Assembly (NCBI RefSeq): GCF_041679265.1 | Contig: NZ_JBGFSM010000005.1 | Span: 62,001-126,000 of the forward strand | Source: Autumnicola sp041679265 | GTDB lineage: Bacteria > Bacteroidota > Bacteroidia > Flavobacteriales > Flavobacteriaceae | DNA length: 64,000 bases | Direction of reading: 5' to 3' | Made by a program: the position numbers and the translations under genes | Shown here: positions 9,316 to 17,883 of the stretch, piece after piece | Layout: each line of letters starts with the position of its first letter | How positions within the stretch are numbered: position 1 is the stretch's first letter | Notes under the pieces: model-generated | What the model saw: only the letters and a program-made list of their open reading frames with translations | Database searches by the model: none | Told to the model about the DNA's origin: nothing

Positions 9316-9522
9316 TTCCATAGAAGAATTTTCTTTCAAGAAAGAAAAATTTTTTTTGCTCTTCAGGCTTTAAATTACTTATCAAATAGAAGAATTTTAC
9401 CTGGAGCAGGTAAAATTTTAAAGTTTTAACTTACACATTATCAATTACATTAAAAATATAAAAGCAATACAAATGCTATATTAGTTAAACTGCACATAGG
9501 GAAAGCTATTTCTTCTATGGAA
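9316..9522. repeat. 207-bp segment bounded by 13-bp perfect inverted repeats
   Basis: TTCCATAGAAGAA at 9316-9328 is exactly complementary to TTCTTCTATGGAA at 9510-9522. A direct copy of ATAGAAGAATTTT (9320-9332) recurs at 9386-9398 and runs straight into a perfect hairpin AATTTTACCTG/CAGGTAAAATT (9393-9417, 3-nt loop). The layout resembles a small non-coding repeat element, but no target-site duplication is obvious. Confidence 0.5.
9329..9357 (+). terminator. AT-rich hairpin plus T tract, SDR operon terminator
   Basis: Stem TTTTCTTTC/GAAAGAAAA with a minimal loop, followed by a run of T residues, 18 bp after the epimerase-like gene stop. The stem is AT-rich, so efficiency is uncertain. Confidence 0.5.
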
Positions 9523-9608
9523 TAAGAGACCAAAAATTCCGATAAAGTACATTGCGAAAAAATCAAATTTTTATATCTTGTTAAAAAAAATATAAAATTG
9601 CTTTGCCG

Positions 9609-9616
9609 TAAGTTTG
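9609..9616 (+). promoter_or_regulatory. Putative -7 box of the PAS sensor gene
   Basis: TAAGTTTG fits the Bacteroidota TANNTTTG -7 consensus and lies 37 bp before the ATG at 9654. No convincing -33 TTTG is seen at the usual distance. Confidence 0.35.
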
Positions 9617-9653
9617 CGGCCGGGATCTAACGCTAATACCGCAATTGGATTAT

Positions 9654-12600
9654 ATGAATATTGAAGAATTGCGAACCATTTTCAGGATGTTTCCGCTAGC
9701 ATCGGTTGTCCTGGAGCGGAAGGCAGATAAGGATTACCATATCTCACTTTTAAATGAAAAATTTTCAGGGCTTCTAAGGCTAGAAGAATCGCAGCTCCAT
9801 GGTGCAAATTTATTCAGTGAAAAGGTAATGCTTCAATTTCCCTGTTTACGCCAAAATAGCACTCTTCTAATAGACACGCTTCAAAATTTGGAAAAAGAAG
9901 CCGGGCCCTCGAAATTATCCTGTACTTCTGTGGCGGAAGGAAAGCAGGCTAAGGTGCGTAGGAATTCCTATGAAATAGAACTTAAAAAAATACCGGTTGA
10001 AGGCAGCGATGCTTTCATGATCCTCATGAGTATCGAGGATAAAACGCGGGATTTGCAAGAACAAACTGAAGGGAAAAAGGCGAAGAATTACCTGGATAAT
10101 CTTATTAACAGCCTTCCCGGGGTAGCTTACAGGTGTAAAGTTGATGAACACTGGACCATGACCTTCCTGAGCCCTAAGGTTAAAGAGTTGACCGGCTATC
10201 CTGCCTCAGATTTCCTTAAAAACGAGAAAAGAAGCTTCTCCAGCATTATTTTTCCTGAAGATCTTGAAATTACTTACCAGGCACTGGATCAAATTCAGCA
10301 AAAAAATTTTTTCAGAATAAAATACCGGCTTCAGCGGGCAGATGGTACACTCACCTGGGTAGAAGAACAAGGTACGGGAGTATATTCCTCCAAAGGAGAA
10401 TTATTATACATAGATGGAGTAATTGTAGATATTACTAATAAGATAAGGCAGGACCAGGAAATTGAAGAAAATAACCGGCGCTACCAGGCGCTGGTTCAGG
10501 AAGGATCAGATCTGATCTCTATTGTAGATAAAGACGCAAATTTTATATTCGCCAGCGAAAGTAACAGGAGAATTCTGGGAATATCCCCTTCAGAATTAAT
10601 AGATGAGAATGCTTTTAATTTTATCCATCCGAAGGATAAAGAACGTATTTATGCGGGCTTTCTTGAACTCCAGAAAACGAAACAGGTTCGCCCGCTCCCT
10701 TTTAGGTTTCGTGCTAAAAATAATCAATGGAAGTGGCTGGAATGTATTGCCACTAATTTAACAGATGATCCTGCGGTAAAAGGATATGTGATTAACTCCA
10801 GGGATATCACCAGAGAGTTTCTTCAAAAAGAAGAGCTTGCAAAAGCAAATGAACAATTTCGCCTGGCAAAAAAAGCCACTAACGATGCACTTTGGGACCT
10901 GGACCTAATCAATAATAAACTTGAATGGGGCGAAGGGTATAGGCATATCTTTGGATATAAAACCACCACCCGTTGTTATGATTTAAATGATGCGAAAAAT
11001 TACACCAGAATTTACCCGGAAGATTTCGATAGGGTTATCCATTCTTTAAAGCAAGCAGTTAATGCAACAGAATGCCAGGTTTGGAAAGAAAAATACAGGT
11101 ATTTAAGAGCAGATCATTCTGTTGCAATCGTATCCAACCGTGCGTATATAATAAGGGATAACAAAGGAAGAGCAGTTCGCCTTGTGGGTGCCTTGCAGGA
11201 TATCACTGAAGAAGAAAACCGGCAGGAACAGGGCAAATTGCTCAACGGGATTAAAACAGAATTACAATGCTGTAAACATCCCGGGGAAGGTTTCATGCAA
11301 ATGTTGCAGTTTTTATGCAGGTATAATGGAGCTGATGCAGGAGAGCTTTGGCTTACTTCCAGCAACGGGGAAGAAATACACAATGCCGCGCGAATGGCTA
11401 CCTCTAATGCCGGGAAGCTATACATGGAAAATAAAGATTACAGCAAAAATTCGATACTTAATAAAAGCTTGTATGGCAAACTAATTTCAGAAAATTCGCT
11501 TTTCTGGAATGCCCAGGAACTGGATAAAAGCATCGGAAAAAATCCTGGTTTTTCATCGGCCAATGGCATACCCCTTATTTCTTCAGGTGAAATTATTGGT
11601 GTACTGTGTTTCTTTTACACTGCTACAAAATACTGTAGCACAAGAACTTCAGAAGTGCTACAGGCAATTAATGAAGACATTGCCTTAAGTATTTTGCACA
11701 AGAAAAAAGATGAAGAACTTGCCAATTTTTTTAATCTTTCCAGAGAAATATTATGTATTGGTAACTGGAGCGGTAAGCTATTACGAATAAATCCTGCCGT
11801 TCATACGGTTTTAGGTTATACTGCTGAAGAAGTGGTGCAAAAATCTGTTATGGATTTTATTTATCCGGAAGATCTAGATAATACCAAATCTGATCTTATT
11901 GCATTACGAGAGCAAGATGCAGATTTTAATTTTGAGGCACGTTTTCTTCATAAAAATGGAAAAGCAGTATGGATTTCGTGGACAACCGCCGCGGTAAAGG
12001 AAGAGAATCTGGTGTATGCCGTAGGAAAAGATATTACAGCCTCCAAACATGCAGCACTGCAGTTACAGGAAAGTACAGAAAAGTTGGAATATGCCCAAAG
12101 TATTGCCAAATTGGGCTACTGGTACCGTAATATAGAAGATAATATTTCAGAATGGTCTAAGACCACCTATAAAATTTTTGAACGTTCTCCTAAAACCTTT
12201 GTGCCCTCTATGGAGAATGTCACCAGGGCATTTCATCCACAAGACCGCGAGCTTTTAAAAGCCACCTTGCCTCCAAACCAATTTAAAGATTTTGAACACC
12301 GCATTTTGACCTCCAGGGGAAAGGTAAAATGGGTTTTTCAAAGGATTAAAATGGTTACCAATGCAGAGGGAAAACCATTAATGCTGGAAGGAATTATCCA
12401 GGATATTACAGAAAAAAAAGAAAAAGATCTCCAGGTAAAAGTCAGCAACGAGCGGTACAAGATAGCTATGAAAGCTACTGAAGAAATGATTTGGGATTGG
12501 GATCTTGCTACAGATAAGGTGAACAGGAGTAAAAGTTACCAGAAGATTTTTGGATATAAAAACTGCGCTGCTACCACCCTCCAGGATTTTTGGTTTAAAA

Positions 12601-13040
12601 ACGTTCACCCGGAAGATCGTGAAGCGGTAAAAACTTCCATTTCGCAAGCCTTGAAAAGCAAATCCCGTAAAAAATGGAAAATGCACTATCGGTTTTACAA
12701 AGCCAACGGGGACATTGCTTTTGTTTCTGATAAAGCATTTATTGTGCGTGATGAAAATAAAAAAGCGGTGAGAGTGGTTGGAGCAGCCAGGGACGTTACC
12801 CGCTCCAGGCTAATGATCCAGGAAATACAGCAACAAAATAAACTGCTTAAGGAAATTACCTGGATGCAATCCCATAAGGTTCGAGCACCCCTTTCTCGTA
12901 TCTTAAGCCTTATAAATTTGCTCCCCGAGATTAACACCGGAAAGGAACAGAATGAATTTTTAGATTACCTGTCACAATCTGCAGAAGAATTGGATGATGT
13001 GATCCGGCAGGTAATTTCAAAAACGGAATCACTTTGTTGA
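9654..13040 (+). CDS. Multi-PAS/GAF sensor protein with a DHp-like end and no kinase domain
   Basis: A 1128-residue cytoplasmic signalling protein without signal peptide or membrane helix. About seven PAS/PAC repeats are readable, each closing with a phrase such as IVDITNK, INSRDITRE, ALQDITEE, VGKDITAS, IIQDITEK or AARDVTRS. A GAF-like domain lies at about residues 545-690. The end (MQSHKVRAPLSRILSLINLL...) looks like the HisKA phospho-acceptor helix with a His in the H-box position, but the protein stops about 60 residues later with no HATPase_c domain. The next gene is transialdolase-type sugar metabolism on the other strand, so no separate ATPase domain follows. The ATG at 9654 is preferred over the upstream TTG at 9645. 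Confidence 0.85.
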   Translation: MNIEELRTIFRMFPLASVVLERKADKDYHISLLNEKFSGLLRLEESQLHGANLFSEKVMLQFPCLRQNSTLLIDTLQNLEKEAGPSKLSCTSVAEGKQAKVRRNSYEIELKKIPVEGSDAFMILMSIEDKTRDLQEQTEGKKAKNYLDNLINSLPGVAYRCKVDEHWTMTFLSPKVKELTGYPASDFLKNEKRSFSSIIFPEDLEITYQALDQIQQKNFFRIKYRLQRADGTLTWVEEQGTGVYSSKGELLYIDGVIVDITNKIRQDQEIEENNRRYQALVQEGSDLISIVDKDANFIFASESNRRILGISPSELIDENAFNFIHPKDKERIYAGFLELQKTKQVRPLPFRFRAKNNQWKWLECIATNLTDDPAVKGYVINSRDITREFLQKEELAKANEQFRLAKKATNDALWDLDLINNKLEWGEGYRHIFGYKTTTRCYDLNDAKNYTRIYPEDFDRVIHSLKQAVNATECQVWKEKYRYLRADHSVAIVSNRAYIIRDNKGRAVRLVGALQDITEEENRQEQGKLLNGIKTELQCCKHPGEGFMQMLQFLCRYNGADAGELWLTSSNGEEIHNAARMATSNAGKLYMENKDYSKNSILNKSLYGKLISENSLFWNAQELDKSIGKNPGFSSANGIPLISSGEIIGVLCFFYTATKYCSTRTSEVLQAINEDIALSILHKKKDEELANFFNLSREILCIGNWSGKLLRINPAVHTVLGYTAEEVVQKSVMDFIYPEDLDNTKSDLIALREQDADFNFEARFLHKNGKAVWISWTTAAVKEENLVYAVGKDITASKHAALQLQESTEKLEYAQSIAKLGYWYRNIEDNISEWSKTTYKIFERSPKTFVPSMENVTRAFHPQDRELLKATLPPNQFKDFEHRILTSRGKVKWVFQRIKMVTNAEGKPLMLEGIIQDITEKKEKDLQVKVSNERYKIAMKATEEMIWDWDLATDKVNRSKSYQKIFGYKNCAATTLQDFWFKNVHPEDREAVKTSISQALKSKSRKKWKMHYRFYKANGDIAFVSDKAFIVRDENKKAVRVVGAARDVTRSRLMIQEIQQQNKLLKEITWMQSHKVRAPLSRILSLINLLPEINTGKEQNEFLDYLSQSAEELDDVIRQVISKTESLC

Positions 13041-13107
13041 AGGGACCTGAAAAAGGTAAATTTTAGGAATAGGAAAGTACGGAAGTATTTTAATTTGAAC
13101 GTATAAA

Positions 13108-13133
13108 AAAAGGCTGCCCGCAGACAACCTTTT
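13108..13133 (-). terminator. Terminator of the transaldolase gene
   Basis: Read on the minus strand, AAAAGGTTGTC pairs with GGCAGCCTTTT over 11 bp including G-U pairs, with a TGCG loop and a T7 run. On the plus strand two pairs are lost, so it mainly serves the minus-strand gene. Confidence 0.7.
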
Positions 13134-13152
13134 AAAATTTTTCCGAAGGAAA

Positions 13153-13809
13153 TTATTGATTCCCTTTCTTATGATCGGCCAGAAATTTCTCCAGGCCAAT
13201 ATCGGTTAAAGGATGTTTTAACAAACCTTCGATTGCTGATAGGGGCCCCGTCATTACATCTGCTCCAATTTTAGCACAATCTATAACATGCATGGTATGT
13301 CTTATGGAAGCAGCAAGAATTTCTGTCTCAAAACCATAATTATCATAAATAAGCCTAATTTCTCCTATAAGGTTTAGGCCATCAGTAGAAATATCGTCCA
13401 GCCTGCCAATAAATGGAGAAACATAAGTTGCTCCTGCTTTTGCAGCAAGCAACGCCTGCCCGGCTGAAAATACCAGGGTACAATTGGTTTTAATTCCTTT
13501 ATCACTAAAATATTTAATAGCCTTCACCCCTTCCTTAATCATAGGAACTTTTACAATTATCCTATCATGTAAAGCAGCAAGCTCTTCTCCTTCTTTTACA
13601 ATTTCGTCAAAATCTGTCGCGATTACCTCTGCGCTTACATCTCCGGTGGCAATTTCACAGATTTTTTTATAATGCTCAAGTATATTTTCTTTTCCTGTAA
13701 TGCCTTCTTTGGCCATTAGGGAAGGATTGGTGGTTACGCCATCCAAAACACCTAATTCCTCAGCTTCTCTAATCTGATCCAGGTTGGCAGTATCAATAAA
13801 AAATTTCAT
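13153..13809 (-). CDS. Transaldolase, small TalC/FSA type
   Basis: A 218-residue class I aldolase of the small transaldolase/fructose-6-phosphate aldolase group, in the non-oxidative pentose phosphate pathway. The N-terminus MKFFIDTANLDQI and the segment GVTTNPSLMAKEG are family signatures. The Schiff-base Lys sits in IIVKVPM, followed by NCTLVFSAGQALLAAKAGA and SPFIGRLDD. Its length matches this subfamily rather than the roughly 320-residue TalB type. It is a single gene with its own downstream hairpin. Transaldolase versus F6P aldolase activity cannot be decided here. Confidence 0.92.
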   Translation of the reverse strand: MKFFIDTANLDQIREAEELGVLDGVTTNPSLMAKEGITGKENILEHYKKICEIATGDVSAEVIATDFDEIVKEGEELAALHDRIIVKVPMIKEGVKAIKYFSDKGIKTNCTLVFSAGQALLAAKAGATYVSPFIGRLDDISTDGLNLIGEIRLIYDNYGFETEILAASIRHTMHVIDCAKIGADVMTGPLSAIEGLLKHPLTDIGLEKFLADHKKGNQ

Positions 13810-13889
13810 ATTAAATCTTAGTTTTAAATTGGTTTAAGTTTCAACTCATTATTTCCCAAAAGATTGAGAAAAATCGGAATTTCACAAAT

Positions 13890-14711
13890 TTACAATTTAT
13901 AAAATTTTAAAAGCATCTTCTCATAAACTTTATCTGGTAAAATTCTTTTAAGCGCGATAGAAATTTTCTGAAGCTGTTCGCCTACTTTATAATGCCCTTT
14001 AGGATCTTTTTCCTGAATAACTTTAAAAACCGCCTTCGCCATTAATTCTGGATCCTTGCCTGCATCCACATGCTGGTTCATCAGCTTTAAAGTATTCCCA
14101 TAGGGTACTTTATAAGGACTTTCCTCCCGCACCGGGGCATGGTATCTTCCTGCGGCAATATTGGTCGCAAAATCACCAGGAGCAATATTGGTCATTTTTA
14201 TATTGAAATCTTTTAGCTCCATCCTAAAAGCTTCAGTAGTAATTTCCAAAGCTCCTTTAGTAGCAGAATATATTCCGCGATAAGGCAGCCCCATATACCC
14301 GGCAATGGAGGTAATATTAATAATAAGGCCCCCCTTGTTTTTCCGCATAGAAGGCAACACCGCTTTTATCAAATTTAGTGGTCCAAAATAATTGGTTTCA
14401 AATGCTTTCTGAATTTCTTCTTCAGGAGTTTCTTCTAAAGGGCCGGTAATGCCCACTCCGGCATTGTTTATAAGAATATCTATTTTACCTTCCTTTTGCA
14501 GTACTTCAGCTATGGCTTTGGCAATACTTTCTTTCCTGGTAACGTCTAAAGCTACTAAAGGAACAAGACTTGAGGGAATTTTACCGGGATTCCGGCTGGT
14601 GGCGTAGACCATGAAATTCCGCTTCTGAAGATATTCAGCTATAGATTTTCCAATCCCTGAAGATCCGCCGGTAATTAGCACTACTTTTTTTGGAAGGGCA
14701 TCTGTTTTCAT
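13890..14711 (-). CDS. Short-chain dehydrogenase/reductase
   Basis: A 273-residue classical SDR with TGGSSGIG near the N-terminus, NNAGVG, the catalytic Ser in NITSIAGYMG and the YSATKGALE active-site pair. The C-terminal part (LKRILPDKVYEKMLLKFYKL) suggests an oxidoreductase of retinol- or sterol-dehydrogenase style, but the substrate is unknown. The frame is open upstream to 14777, yet those residues would overlap the SRP RNA gene, so the start at 14711 (MKTDALPKKVVLIT) is chosen. It is probably transcribed independently of, or by read-through from, the RNA gene 49 bp upstream. Confidence 0.85.
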   Translation of the reverse strand: MKTDALPKKVVLITGGSSGIGKSIAEYLQKRNFMVYATSRNPGKIPSSLVPLVALDVTRKESIAKAIAEVLQKEGKIDILINNAGVGITGPLEETPEEEIQKAFETNYFGPLNLIKAVLPSMRKNKGGLIINITSIAGYMGLPYRGIYSATKGALEITTEAFRMELKDFNIKMTNIAPGDFATNIAAGRYHAPVREESPYKVPYGNTLKLMNQHVDAGKDPELMAKAVFKVIQEKDPKGHYKVGEQLQKISIALKRILPDKVYEKMLLKFYKL

Positions 14712-14760
14712 AAGAAGTATTGATGCGATAAAGATTGAGAATAGCGGAAACAAAAAATGG

Positions 14761-14850
14761 CAAGCGACCCACATCACACCGCTACGACCGCCTACCCTTG
14801 CTGCGTTCCCGCCCTGGGGGATTCAGCAGGAGCTGGTTGTGTGGGACTTG
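14761..14850 (-). ncRNA. ffs: Bacterial small SRP RNA (4.5S RNA)
   Basis: The minus strand carries the conserved SRP domain IV core: GGGCGGGAACGCAGCAAGGG, the GGAA-type apical loop plus the asymmetric internal loop bound by Ffh. The ends pair as CAAG-U-CCCACA at 14850-14840 with UGUGGG-UCG-CUUG ending at 14761, closing one long hairpin of about 90 nt as expected for a Gram-negative SRP RNA. A consensus promoter immediately upstream puts the transcription start within a few bases of the 5' end. The exact ends may be off by several bases. Confidence 0.92.
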
Positions 14851-14856
14851 CCGGTG

Positions 14857-14886
14857 CAAATATACAACCTTTAAGATTTCTCGCAA
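14857..14886 (-). promoter_or_regulatory. Promoter of the SRP RNA gene (Bacteroidota type)
   Basis: On the minus strand a TTG (14886-14884) is followed, after exactly 19 nt, by TATATTTG (14864-14857), matching the primary sigma consensus TTTG-N19-TANNTTTG. Initiation 5-7 nt downstream would fall at about 14850, the structurally inferred 5' end of the RNA. Confidence 0.8.
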
Positions 14887-14940
14887 GTGTTTTTTCATGA
14901 GAAATGGTTAATTTAGACCAATATTTTACAGCTTTTAAAA

Positions 14941-15996
14941 ATGAAAAACATTAAAATACTGGCACTCTTTACCTTATCTTTTTTAGCTTTTTCCTGCGGA
15001 AGTAATTCCGACAAAAAATCTTCAGGTTTTTCCCTGGTTACTTCTGAAAAAGCAGCCGAATATAAACTGGGAGAAGAGGTACAGGTCTCTTTAAAAAACT
15101 CCAAAAACAAAGAAATTGATTCCGTATCCTTCTTTTTTGAAGGCGAACGTCTTTCCGCAGAAAACAATGGAAGGAGTGCTCGTTTCAAACTTCAGGATTA
15201 TAAGGTGGGAAACCAGCAAATTGAAGCAGATATTTATGCTGAAGGTGAAAAACAGGAAGTCACTAAAACCATAAAGGTATTAAGCAATAAAGCCCCGGTT
15301 TCTTATACCTATAATATTATAAACACTTATCCGCATGATCAGGATGCCTATACCCAGGGCCTGGAATTTTATAATGATACCTTGTATGAGAGTACCGGGC
15401 AATATGGAAGTTCCAGTTTAAGAAAAGTAAATCTGGAGACCGGGGAGGTAATCAATAAAATATCCCTGGACGACCAATATTTTGGAGAAGGCCTTACCAT
15501 ATTAAACAACAAAATCTATCAGCTCACCTGGCGTGAAGGGGAAGGTTTGGTTTACAATCTAAACAATTTTGAGAAAACCGGGACCTTTGCCTATAACCAG
15601 AGTGAAGAAGGCTGGGGCTTGTGCAATGATGGAGAGAAATTGTACAAAAGTGACGGCACGGAGAAAATCTGGATTCTGGATCCCAAAACTTTAGCTGAAG
15701 AAACATACATCCAGCCGGCGCATCATCTTGGCTTATCTTCTAAACTGAACGAACTGGAATGGGTAAATGGCAAAATTTACGCCAATACCTATCAGAAAGA
15801 CGGAGTTGCCATTATTAATCCTGAAAATGGTGTTATTGAAGGAGTAATAGATTTTAGAGGCCTACGGGAGAAAGTTACCCAGCACCCAAAGCTGGATGTG
15901 CTTAATGGCATCGCTTATAATCCTGATACCGATAAGCTCTATGTTACCGGGAAGAACTGGGACAAAATTTTTGAAGTTGAAATTGTAGAAAAATAA
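14941..15996 (+). CDS. Glutaminyl-peptide cyclotransferase, exported lipoprotein
   Basis: A 351-residue protein that would convert N-terminal Gln to pyroglutamate. A lipoprotein signal is clear (LALFTLSFLAFSCGS, Cys after the lipobox), so it is probably anchored in the periplasm or outer membrane. The first 110 residues look like an Ig-type domain. The rest is the five-bladed beta-propeller of plant/bacterial-type glutaminyl cyclases: YTQGLEFYNDTLYESTGQYG, GEGLTILNNKIYQLTW, GWGLCNDGEKLYKSDG and LNELEWVNGKIYAN. The stop and the next ATG overlap by 1 bp (TAATG), so the thioesterase gene is coupled. Confidence 0.9.
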   Translation: MKNIKILALFTLSFLAFSCGSNSDKKSSGFSLVTSEKAAEYKLGEEVQVSLKNSKNKEIDSVSFFFEGERLSAENNGRSARFKLQDYKVGNQQIEADIYAEGEKQEVTKTIKVLSNKAPVSYTYNIINTYPHDQDAYTQGLEFYNDTLYESTGQYGSSSLRKVNLETGEVINKISLDDQYFGEGLTILNNKIYQLTWREGEGLVYNLNNFEKTGTFAYNQSEEGWGLCNDGEKLYKSDGTEKIWILDPKTLAEETYIQPAHHLGLSSKLNELEWVNGKIYANTYQKDGVAIINPENGVIEGVIDFRGLREKVTQHPKLDVLNGIAYNPDTDKLYVTGKNWDKIFEVEIVEK

Positions 15997-16400
15997 TGGC
16001 GTCAAATCCCGATGTTTTTGAACAAAAAATACAAGTAAAACCTGAGCACCTGGACGAGCAGCAGCATGTAAATAATGTGCAATATGTACAATGGGTACAG
16101 GATGTGGCCAGGGCACACTGGTTAAAAAAATCTACTTTAAAACAACAGGAAGAGTTCTTTTGGGTGGTGGTGGAACACCAGGTAAAATATAAGCAGCAGG
16201 CTTTTTTAGATGAAGAATTAATTCTGCAAACTTATATTGGAGATACCACGCATGTAACTTCTGTTAGACATGTAAACATTAAAAACGCAAGAACCGGGAA
16301 GTTACTTGTAGAAGCAAAAACCACCTGGTGCCTGATGAATCAAGAGACAAAGAAAATTTCAAAAATTTCTGAAGAGCTCAAGCAGGTTTTTCTAAAATAA
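15996..16400 (+). CDS. Acyl-CoA thioesterase, 4HBT hotdog family
   Basis: A 134-residue single hotdog-fold thioesterase. The helix HLDEQQHVNNVQYVQWVQDVARAH matches the 4-hydroxybenzoyl-CoA thioesterase/YbgC group, with the catalytic acidic residue before the HVNN turn. Strands around VEHQVKYKQQAFLDEELIL and TTWCLMNQETKKI complete the fold. It overlaps the cyclotransferase stop by 1 bp. It likely hydrolyses cytosolic acyl-CoA; chain-length preference cannot be read. Confidence 0.85.
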   Translation: MASNPDVFEQKIQVKPEHLDEQQHVNNVQYVQWVQDVARAHWLKKSTLKQQEEFFWVVVEHQVKYKQQAFLDEELILQTYIGDTTHVTSVRHVNIKNARTGKLLVEAKTTWCLMNQETKKISKISEELKQVFLK

Positions 16401-16435
16401 AGGTACTAAACCTTCTTCGGAAGAAATCTAATTAT

Positions 16436-16468
16436 AAAGCCACGAATCCTTAAAAATCCGTGGCTTTT
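16436..16468. terminator. Bidirectional terminator between thioesterase and glyA
   Basis: AAAGCCACG (16436-16444) and CGTGGCTTT (16459-16467) form a 9-bp stem flanked by A and T runs on both sides, placed between two convergent genes. Confidence 0.8.
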
Positions 16469-16498
16469 ATATTTTGCAGAAGCTTTTCAGCTTACCCA

Positions 16499-17773
16499 TT
16501 AGGCCTTAAAAAGGGGCCTGCCGTGCATTAAAGAATTCACTTCTGCTTTTACATTTTCCAAAGCTGCCTCTTCATTTATATTAGAAATAACTTTATCTAT
16601 TAATTCCACAATTTTAGGCATATCCTCTTCAACCAGCCCACGCGTGGTAACGGCAGCCGTACCAATCCTGATGCCGGAGGTTACAAAGGGCGACTTATCA
16701 TCAAAAGGGACCATATTCTTATTTACGGTAATATCTGCTTTTACCAGCGCCTCTTCAGCCTCTTTCCCGCTTACATTTTTGTTGCGAAGATCAATGAGCA
16801 TCATGTGGTTATCTGTCCCCCCGGAAATCACCTGGTAATCTTTGGCCACAAAGGCCTCGGCCAGCCTGGCAGCATTCTTTTTAACCCTTACCGCATAATG
16901 CAGAAACTCATCGGTAAGCGCTTCCCCAAAAGCCACGGCTTTTGCAGCGATAATATGCTCTAACGGGCCACCCTGATTGCCGGGGAAAATTCCGCTGTTA
17001 AGCATTGCAGACATCATTTTTAGTTTGCCGTTCTTCAGCTTTTCTCCAAAAGGGTTTTCAAAATCTTTTCCCATTATAATGATACCTCCCCTAGGGCCAC
17101 GAAGGGTTTTGTGGGTGGTAGAAGTTACTATATGGCAATGCGGAATCGGGTCGCTCAAAAGTCCTTTTGCAATGAGGCCCGCGGGATGTGCAATATCGGC
17201 AAACAAAATAGCACCAACACTATCAGCTATTTCACGGAATCTTTTATAATCTATTTCCCTGGAATATGCTGAAGCGCCTGCAATAATCATTTTAGGTTGT
17301 TCTTTTTTAGCAATTTCAGCAACTTTATCATAATCAATAAGTCCTGTTTCCTTGTCTACTCCATAAAAAACGGGATTGTAAAGCTTTCCGGAGAAATTAA
17401 CAGGTGAGCCGTGGGTTAAATGCCCACCATGAGAAAGATCGAAACCAAGGAATTTATCCCCTGGCTTCATGCAGGTGGCAAACACTGCAGTATTTGCCTG
17501 AGATCCGGAATGTGGCTGCACATTGGCATAGTCTGCATTAAATAATTCCTTAAGACGATCTATGGCTAGCTGCTCTACTTTATCTACCACTTCGCACCCC
17601 CCGTAATATCGTTTACCGGGATAACCCTCTGCATATTTATTGGTAAGTACAGATCCTGCTGCTTCCAGCACCTGCTCACTAACAAAATTTTCACTGGCAA
17701 TAAGCTCTAAACCATTTAATTGACGTTCTTTTTCCTGTTGTACTAGATTAAAAAGTTCTGTGTCTCGTTGCAT
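16499..17773 (-). CDS. glyA: Serine hydroxymethyltransferase
   Basis: A 424-residue PLP enzyme converting serine and tetrahydrofolate to glycine and methylene-THF. Signatures include LIASENFVSEQVLEAAGS, YAEGYPGKRYYGGCE, HGGHLTHGSP, the PLP-lysine segment VTSTTHKTLRGPRGG (the Lys in THKT), and GIRIGTAAVTTRG. Its length is normal and no residue looks lost. It is transcribed away from fahA; a TATTTTTG box at 17807-17800 is a likely promoter. With the SerB-SerA fusion at 5-7 kb it belongs to the serine/one-carbon route, but the genes are not adjacent. Confidence 0.96.
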   Translation of the reverse strand: MQRDTELFNLVQQEKERQLNGLELIASENFVSEQVLEAAGSVLTNKYAEGYPGKRYYGGCEVVDKVEQLAIDRLKELFNADYANVQPHSGSQANTAVFATCMKPGDKFLGFDLSHGGHLTHGSPVNFSGKLYNPVFYGVDKETGLIDYDKVAEIAKKEQPKMIIAGASAYSREIDYKRFREIADSVGAILFADIAHPAGLIAKGLLSDPIPHCHIVTSTTHKTLRGPRGGIIIMGKDFENPFGEKLKNGKLKMMSAMLNSGIFPGNQGGPLEHIIAAKAVAFGEALTDEFLHYAVRVKKNAARLAEAFVAKDYQVISGGTDNHMMLIDLRNKNVSGKEAEEALVKADITVNKNMVPFDDKSPFVTSGIRIGTAAVTTRGLVEEDMPKIVELIDKVISNINEEAALENVKAEVNSLMHGRPLFKA

Positions 17774-17799
17774 TATAATTTTTTACGTTAAATATTCAT

Positions 17800-17807
17800 C
17801 AAAAATA
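17800..17807 (-). promoter_or_regulatory. Putative -7 box of glyA
   Basis: TATTTTTG on the minus strand matches TANNTTTG, leaving a short leader before the start codon at 17773. A -33 match is not obvious. Confidence 0.35.
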
Positions 17808-17816
17808 ACAAATACA

Positions 17817-17847
17817 TTCGGTTCTTTAGTGGAAAATAATATATTTG
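17817..17847 (+). promoter_or_regulatory. Likely promoter of fahA
   Basis: TTCG at 17817-17820 lies 19 nt upstream of TATATTTG (17840-17847), a perfect -7 element with a one-base-off -33. The TTG at 17845 that opens the reading frame is inside this box, which supports the downstream ATG at 17884 as the real start. Confidence 0.6.
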
Positions 17848-17883
17848 AGTACATTAGATTTTAACAAAAAACCAAGAAATTAT

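Larger units (their letters stand above)
9312..9653. other. Gene-free region with nested repeats
   Basis: No coding signal was found. The stretch holds the terminator of the SDR operon, a perfect 11-bp hairpin (9393-9417), a 13-bp inverted repeat pair (9316-9328 and 9510-9522), a 13-bp direct repeat (9320-9332 and 9386-9398), and the likely -7 box of the PAS gene. Confidence 0.6.

Noticed and set aside
14712..14777. N-terminal extension of the SDR protein (MMWVACHFLF...)
   Set aside because: It overlaps the SRP RNA gene, while MKTDALPKKVVLIT at 14711 is a normal SDR start.
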